Assembly (NCBI GenBank): GCA_017531585.1
Contig: JAFXKT010000002.1
Coordinates: 320,203 to 384,202, forward strand
Direction of reading: 5' to 3'
DNA: 64,000 nucleotides
DNA from: Candidatus Saccharimonadota bacterium
GTDB lineage: Bacteria; Patescibacteriota; Saccharimonadia; Saccharimonadales; Saccharimonadaceae
The notes beneath the pieces were generated by a model. It saw nothing but the letters and a program-made list of their open reading frames with translations, made no database searches and was not told the DNA's origin. Each line of letters opens with the position of its first letter. The stretch's first letter is position 1. The position numbers were made by a program, and so were the translations under genes. Positions 59,912-64,000 of the stretch are shown here, piece after piece.

Positions 59912-60410
59912 TGGTAACCCTGGTTCTAGATATAACTGGACGCGCCACAATACTGGCTTTTTGGCGCTCGATTTCTACACTAAAGTTCACAAGCTAGAAT
60001 GGAAAGATACGCCAAAATTCTTCTGTCAAAGCACCAAGGACAAAGACAACGATCTTCTTCTAATCAAAGCCACAACCTATTACAACGAAGTCGGCCGCGC
60101 CGCACGAGCCATTATGAACTTTTACAAGCTAAAACCTAGCGATTTCTTGATCGTTTGCGACGATTTTAATCTAGATTTTGGCAAGCTCCGTTTCCGCGAA
60201 AGGGGCAGCGCCGGCGGCAATAATGGCCTCAAATCCTGCATCGCAGAGCTTGGAACGGAAGATTTTCCACGCCTTCGCATCGGCACCGCCAATGACGAAG
60301 TCCGCAAACAGATCGGCGACGTAGATTTTGTACTCTCAAAATTCACACCAGAAGAGAAAGAAAAATTACCAAATATTCTTGGCGAGGTTTGCAATTTTCT
60401 GGCAAAATAG
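59892..60410 (+). CDS. pth: Peptidyl-tRNA hydrolase
   Basis: A 172-residue Pth: IIGFGNPGSRYNWTRHNTGF with the catalytic His, LLIKATTYYNEVG, IVCDDFNLDFGKLRFRERGS with the Asp, and GGNNGLKSCIAELG. It frees tRNA from peptides dropped by ribosomes. TATTAT lies six bases before the ATG, so it is probably leaderless. A long inverted repeat covers promoter and start. Confidence 0.96.
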   Translation: MKVIIGFGNPGSRYNWTRHNTGFLALDFYTKVHKLEWKDTPKFFCQSTKDKDNDLLLIKATTYYNEVGRAARAIMNFYKLKPSDFLIVCDDFNLDFGKLRFRERGSAGGNNGLKSCIAELGTEDFPRLRIGTANDEVRKQIGDVDFVLSKFTPEEKEKLPNILGEVCNFLAK

Positions 60411-60542
60411 CGATTTTTAACGTATTTTATAACACTTTTTTAAGAATTAACAATAAGCACTTTCACCCCTGTAAAATCACAACTACAGAGAACAAAAAAG
60501 CCAATTTTACTATTGATTTTTTACAAAATACTAGAAAAAGTA

Positions 60543-60571
60543 TTGACGAAAAAGCAAATAAGTGCTATTAT
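60543..60571 (+). promoter_or_regulatory. Promoter of the structured RNA unit
   Basis: TTGACG and TATTAT with a 17-base spacer, predicting a start near 60578. Confidence 0.75.
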
Positions 60572-60577
60572 GTAGAC

Positions 60578-60875
60578 AGTTTTGATTCGCAAGGATCAAA
60601 AAATGCACCTAAATAACCCATAGACATTGCAAACTTAGTTTGCAAGTGTTGCGTGCTTTAGAAACCCTTTCGGCCTTTAAGTCTTCTTTTATTATAGCTT
60701 AAAGAGAAAAGTATTACCTCCACTTAGAAAGACGTTTCTAAGGCTAGCAATCCCTTTAACCGGCGGACCCCATGTGTGAGGTGGGTCACGCTCCGGGTCT
60801 ATCCCGGTTGCCTTAGGAGGTGTGTTAAAGGGTCAAATAGCCCCAGGTGATGCCCACCCTTACCTGGGGCTTTTT
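60578..60875 (+). ncRNA. Unidentified structured RNA of about 300 bases
   Basis: Within the 584-base gap after pth is a separate unit. Hairpins in order: TTTTGAT/ATCAAAA, TTGCAAAC/GTTTGCAA, CTTTAAG/CTTAAAG, CTTAGAAA/TTTCTAAG. Then a domain closed by CCCTTTAAC (60752-60760) and GTTAAAGGG (60824-60832) that contains GACCC/GGGTC and CCGGG/CCCGG stems and an AGGAGGTG sequence. A six-codon frame MHLNNP (60603-60623) follows AAGGA. The unit ends at AGCCCCAGGT/ACCTGGGGCT with TTTTT. I could not match it to tmRNA, RNase P, SRP or 6S RNA. Confidence 0.6.
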
Positions 60876-60900
60876 GATGGTCAAAAATCTGGTACCTCCA

Positions 60901-60929
60901 TTGACTTTTTATTATGTTTATGCTATAAT
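60901..60929 (+). promoter_or_regulatory. Promoter of the membrane protein gene at 60995
   Basis: TTGACT and TATAAT with a 17-base spacer, just after the terminator of the RNA unit, so the RNA and the gene are transcribed separately. Confidence 0.85.
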
Positions 60930-60994
60930 ATTCACATCGTTCACTACAGATCTTCGGCGAAAGCCAAATATAGTCACGAAAGGAGTGATCTATA

Positions 60995-61399
60995 GTGAAA
61001 GCAGTTTATAATAACCCCGAGGAAAGATGCATCGTCCGCAAGCGCTTGGTCGAGACCGTGGCATACTTCACCGTCCACGTTGTCTTAATCGCCCTCTCCG
61101 TACTCGAGTGCAAAATCGCCATGACAAACAACCTGGCAGCAACCATCATCGCTACAGTTGTCTTCATCGGCTTGGCGAGCTTCGAGCACATCTATGGCCC
61201 CCTGGTTGGATACGACCACCAGGGATTCACCTGTGCGACCATCTCTTGCGCATTCGGTCAGTTTGTAAACTGGCTCTGGATGACATGTTGGCCTCAGGAC
61301 TTCGCAGATCTCTCGACTACTATCCCGTTAGCTATCCTGTTTAGCGTATTTGGATTCGCAATCCAGTGTTTGATGCTTTGGGAAGACCTCGGAGACTAA
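60995..61399 (+). CDS. Four-helix membrane protein, unknown
   Basis: A 134-residue protein with helices at about 14-33, 38-56, 75-92 and 107-128; polar ends. GTG is the start, five bases after AAAGGAGTGATC, a long match to the complement of the usual 16S 3' end. No family recognised. It has its own promoter and terminator. Confidence 0.75.
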   Translation: MKAVYNNPEERCIVRKRLVETVAYFTVHVVLIALSVLECKIAMTNNLAATIIATVVFIGLASFEHIYGPLVGYDHQGFTCATISCAFGQFVNWLWMTCWPQDFADLSTTIPLAILFSVFGFAIQCLMLWEDLGD

Positions 61400-61404
61400 A
61401 CCAC

Positions 61405-61430
61405 ACGCCCCGCCTAGCGGGGCTTTTTAT
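61405..61430 (+). terminator. Terminator of the membrane protein gene
   Basis: GCCCCGC-CTA-GCGGGGC followed by TTTTT. Confidence 0.9.
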
Positions 61431-61450
61431 TGCAAAAAAACAAAGCATGA

Positions 61451-61482
61451 GAAAAGGCCCGCCGAAGCGAGCCTTTCTTTGT
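61451..61482 (-). terminator. Terminator of the secreted protein gene
   Basis: On the reverse strand AAAGGCTCGC-TTC-GGCGGGCCTTT with one mismatch, followed by TCTC. Confidence 0.75.
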
Positions 61483-61500
61483 AGAGTAGGAGTTTGCTAA

Positions 61501-62775
61501 TTACTGCAGAGCATAGATGATGCTGATCAGCTCCGGACGGAATGTAACGCACTTAGCGTGCTTACCGTCGCTGATTGTAGCGAGCACGACAGCCGTATCC
61601 TGGCAGGCATTGCCTTCAAGATTGAAGCTGTGGACTTCGCCAGCCTCACTGTCGACAACATTCACATTGTTGTGAAGCACGTTAATATCGTACTTGCCGT
61701 AATGAAGAATGCTAACGTCGTGGTAGTTGACATAATCAGTAGGAACAATTGCAGCAGACCAAGTATGGTTCTCGGTGAAGCCGAGAGGAGCATCAATGCT
61801 ATCGATTTCGATGCTGAACTGATGTCCGTTAAGCTCACCGTCGAGCCAGTAAATTGAGCCCTCGGCGTTCTGATCGTCCTCACGAACATACTCAGACCAT
61901 TCGATAGAGCCCCACTTGGGATCGCTAACGCCCGTCATAGGAGTGATATTCTTAGAGATCTTGTCGATAACCGTATAAATCTCCTTGGTTTCAGAAACCT
62001 CGGAAGAAGCAGTGGTCTCTTCGACCTCTTCGCTGCCTTCTGCGACAATCTCGGGAGCGCCATCAGTTGCGATCACCCAACTGTCATTGCCGTATGCAAC
62101 AAGTGCATACTTCTCATAGTCAGCAAAGGTGTTCTGATGTGCGGCATACTTCCATTCGGCATAGTGTCGATAGTCGAGGACAAGTGCCTCCCAACCATCG
62201 CCGTACACAAATGTAGTACCCGGGCCAGGGCAGTAGGAAACTCGTCCCTCAGCCTTAAAAGTCCAGCCATCAACAGTAGTCTCGCCCATGTGAGCTGCGA
62301 TAGGCATTCCGATAGCAACGCCATCATCGTGCCAAGTCAGCGGAGCGAAATCATCGCCCTTGTAGCAGCGATTAACCGTATCAAAGGTGAATGTCCAGTC
62401 GCCCTCATCGAGAAGGTGGCCGGAAAGGGTAATCGTGCTACCATCGGTAATCTCAGTCACAAACTGAAAATCCTTCCAGTCGATAACGAAATTGTCGCGG
62501 ACGGTCTGGTCACCCGGCTTAACGTAGTAACCAGAAATAGCAGGACCAATTGCAGTTGCAGAGTCTGTATCCTCAGTTGCCTCGATCGTAGCGGCCGAAC
62601 CGCTTTCGAACTCGGTATTTGCTGCATACGAAGCCTCGATGGTAGCAGTGTCGCTAACAGAGGCCGGTGCGGTAACGGAAGCGGTAGTGTTCTCAGAGGG
62701 AACAGCACCAAAACCATTGACCAGGGTGATTGCTGCAACAGCAGCGCTTGCGATTTTCTTGCTCATGTTGTACAT
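61501..62775 (-). CDS. Secreted protein of unknown function
   Basis: A 424-residue protein with signal peptide (about 1-30, AAVAAITLVNGFGAVPS), a Thr/Ala/Ser/Glu-rich N-terminal part, a beta-rich domain (about 80-240) with many Trp and Tyr (FVIDWKDFQFV, WEALVLDYRHYAEWKYA), a Glu/Thr linker and a second beta-rich domain (about 270-424). The ATG follows AGGAGGT by seven bases. The promoter is TTGACT-17-TATAAT on the reverse strand (62834-62862). It is probably a surface protein; no family recognised. Confidence 0.75.
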   Translation of the reverse strand: MYNMSKKIASAAVAAITLVNGFGAVPSENTTASVTAPASVSDTATIEASYAANTEFESGSAATIEATEDTDSATAIGPAISGYYVKPGDQTVRDNFVIDWKDFQFVTEITDGSTITLSGHLLDEGDWTFTFDTVNRCYKGDDFAPLTWHDDGVAIGMPIAAHMGETTVDGWTFKAEGRVSYCPGPGTTFVYGDGWEALVLDYRHYAEWKYAAHQNTFADYEKYALVAYGNDSWVIATDGAPEIVAEGSEEVEETTASSEVSETKEIYTVIDKISKNITPMTGVSDPKWGSIEWSEYVREDDQNAEGSIYWLDGELNGHQFSIEIDSIDAPLGFTENHTWSAAIVPTDYVNYHDVSILHYGKYDINVLHNNVNVVDSEAGEVHSFNLEGNACQDTAVVLATISDGKHAKCVTFRPELISIIYALQ

Positions 62776-62896
62776 AACCTGTACCTCCTAATAATGTTCT
62801 ATGCGTTCAGTTTCCCAACGCATGATGCATAGTATTATAACACACAAGTCCAAAAAAGTCAATAGGCGCTTATGCTTTTTACCCCTTAACCTAAGT

Positions 62897-62933
62897 GAAA
62901 AGTCCCCCGACATTCGTGCCGGGGGACTTTTTT
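62897..62933. terminator. Terminator before the secreted protein promoter, ending the dCMP deaminase gene
   Basis: AAAAGTCCCCCGAC-ATTC-GTGCCGGGGGACTTTT pairs with few mismatches; on the reverse strand the T-run follows. Confidence 0.85.
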
Positions 62934-63426
62934 ATTCTTTGGCGGTTTTCAAATCTTCGATATAGTTCTTGCCATTTGTATAGTTCAAGGTTTCTACATG
63001 CGGCATCGCCTCGAGAAGGGCAATAATCGCGGTATCCGTCTCAGTATTCTGCATCGAAGCCTTTGCTTTCTTAGCATGAGAGTTTACATGGAGCTGACGA
63101 TAAACAATCCTCGTTACGCCCGCCTGCAAAAGATGGCGAAGGCAGTCTACGCAAGGCGCCACGCTAGAATAAACCGTGCAATCCTTCAAATCGCAATGTG
63201 AGAAAATCATGGCATTCATCTCGCTATGAATAGAGAAGTAATACTTCATTGGGCGCTCAGAAAGAGTAAGTTTAGACTCGTCAGCGTGCTGAATTAAACC
63301 GTTATAGCCAAAAGAAATCGGACGATGGTTCTTCGTCGTAATAACTGTACCGACCTTAGTCGAAGGATCTTTAGACCTCAAAGCCACCGTTTCGGCAATT
63401 TTCAAAAAATATTCATCCCATTCCAT
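62932..63426 (-). CDS. dCMP/cytidine deaminase family (ComEB-like)
   Basis: A 164-residue zinc deaminase. The zinc and catalytic residues are in IHSEMNAMIF (His-x-Glu) and SVAPCVDCLRHLL (Cys-x2-Cys). RSKDPSTKVGTVI and ISFGYNGLI near the start match deoxycytidylate deaminases. It would convert dCMP to dUMP for thymidylate supply. The Met at 63426 is chosen because GAGGAA precedes it; 13 upstream codons lack support. Confidence 0.88.
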   Translation of the reverse strand: MEWDEYFLKIAETVALRSKDPSTKVGTVITTKNHRPISFGYNGLIQHADESKLTLSERPMKYYFSIHSEMNAMIFSHCDLKDCTVYSSVAPCVDCLRHLLQAGVTRIVYRQLHVNSHAKKAKASMQNTETDTAIIALLEAMPHVETLNYTNGKNYIEDLKTAKE

Positions 63427-63526
63427 ATATAATTCCTCGCACAAATAATTAAGTTTATTATACACTAGTTCAGGAACAGATAGAGGCTAGACAAAGCCCG
63501 CAAAGATTATGTTATTATAAATTAAT

Positions 63527-64000
63527 ATGAGCAAAAACTTAGTAATCGTAGAGTCTCCAGCGAAAGCCCACACCATCGAGAAATATCTCGGTTCAGATTT
63601 TCAGGTCCTTGCATCTGTCGGCCACATTCGCAAAGATACTAAGGTAGATAAAAACACTTTTGACGTCACTTACGAAATTGACCCAGGTCACAAGCAAATC
63701 ATCTCTGACCTCAAGAAGGCTATGAAAGCTTGCGACAAAGTCTGGCTTGCAACGGATGAAGACCGCGAAGGAGAGGCTATTTCTTGGCACCTTACGCAGG
63801 TTCTAAAGCTTCCAGAAGATACCGCGCGTATTACTTTCCATGAAATTACCAAATCCGCCCTCGAAGAGGCTATCAAGCATCCTCGTACCGTAGATATGGC
63901 CATGGTTTCTAGCCAGCAGGCTCGCCAAACCCTAGATATGCTTGTAGGCTTTGACCTTTCTGGCATCGTACGCAAGAAGGTACCTGGCGCTATTTCTGCC
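63527..64000 (+). CDS. topA: DNA topoisomerase I, N-terminal part (runs off the window)
   Basis: The first 158 residues of a type IA topoisomerase. TOPRIM domain: LVIVESPAKAHTIEKYL with the catalytic Glu, ASVGHIRK, and WLATDEDREGEAISWHL with the Asp-x-Asp-x-Glu triad; then RITFHEITKSAL and the start of the Tyr domain (SSQQARQTLDMLVGFDLS). It relaxes negative supercoils. A TATTAT box eight bases before the ATG suggests a leaderless mRNA. No stop inside the window. Confidence 0.96.
   Translation, partial: MSKNLVIVESPAKAHTIEKYLGSDFQVLASVGHIRKDTKVDKNTFDVTYEIDPGHKQIISDLKKAMKACDKVWLATDEDREGEAISWHLTQVLKLPEDTARITFHEITKSALEEAIKHPRTVDMAMVSSQQARQTLDMLVGFDLSGIVRKKVPGAISA

Noticed and set aside
60578-60875. 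tmRNA, RNase P RNA, SRP RNA or 6S RNA
   Set aside because: No tag frame or CCA end, no GAGGAAAGTCC-type core, no GGAAG-type SRP loop, and no long interrupted 6S rod were visible.
1-64000. UGA=Gly genetic code
   Set aside because: TGA is the natural stop of the paralogue gene ending at 27459 and of the leader micro-ORF; no internal TGA in conserved genes was seen.
1-64000. CRISPR array
   Set aside because: The repeats found are few, dispersed and structured; no regularly spaced direct repeats with unique spacers occur.

Overview
The window looks like a chromosomal piece of a Patescibacteria (CPR) genome, most probably Saccharibacteria (TM7). This is inferred from gene content and style: short intergenic regions, a reduced DNA polymerase I, an alanine racemase beside a MurD-type ligase with a MurL-like partner, class I aldolase, an otherwise isolated purE, and many short proteins of unknown function. 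TGA is used as a stop, so the UGA=Gly code of Gracilibacteria and Absconditabacteria does not apply. No rRNA, CRISPR array, transposase or clear prophage was seen.

Layout. 1-13 kb: tRNA-Ala, CorA, membrane and secreted proteins, a 2H phosphoesterase/HD-domain divergent pair, small accessory genes (zinc ribbon, TfoX-like, membrane-bound HNH protein, ClbS-like protein), tRNA-Gln, a MacB-type ABC transporter and a cytoplasmic alpha-amylase. 13-26 kb: RNA m5U methyltransferase, alanine racemase, GpsA-like dehydrogenase, a coiled-coil protein, a UvrD/RecB-like helicase-nuclease, a Y-family polymerase and polA. 26-33 kb: two paralogous unknown proteins, purE, a YfiH-type protein, a PfkB-like/aldolase fusion and ribosomal protein bL25. 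33-47 kb: uvrA, four unknown proteins, murL-murD, uvrB, gltX, a DUF3048 protein. 47-56 kb: an Ala/Glu-rich protein, a second MacB/FtsX-type transporter, an alpha/beta hydrolase broken by one in-frame TAG, an RNA resembling the HEARO/omega RNA of IscB systems, a HAD-like protein, an AlkD-like protein, tRNA-Glu, VanZ, a secreted protein, a candidate small RNA and der. 56-64 kb: PIN-PhoH protein, pth, an unidentified structured RNA, secreted and membrane proteins, dCMP deaminase and the start of topA.

Two gene classes stand out. Housekeeping genes often have a TATAAT-like box 5-9 bases before the ATG and little or no Shine-Dalgarno, so they are probably leaderless, and they use mainly CCA for proline. 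A second class (unknown proteins, purE, PhoH, secreted proteins) has full sigma70 promoters with 17-base spacers, long leaders, strong AGGAGGT-type sites, their own terminators and a more mixed codon choice.

The most unusual material is non-coding: (1) the HEARO/omega-like RNA with its own promoter and terminator but no iscB gene in the window; (2) a family of four 79-base elements with covarying stems and a shared apical core; (3) hairpin elements whose closing stem copies the T-arm of the adjacent tRNA (Gln, Glu); (4) a 123-base inverted repeat that folds over the start of pth; (5) several independent RNA transcription units, some with micro-ORFs. The pairing of genes also suggests two metabolic points: D-glutamate for peptidoglycan made by MurL epimerisation, and a glycolytic aldolase carrying a degenerate kinase domain.
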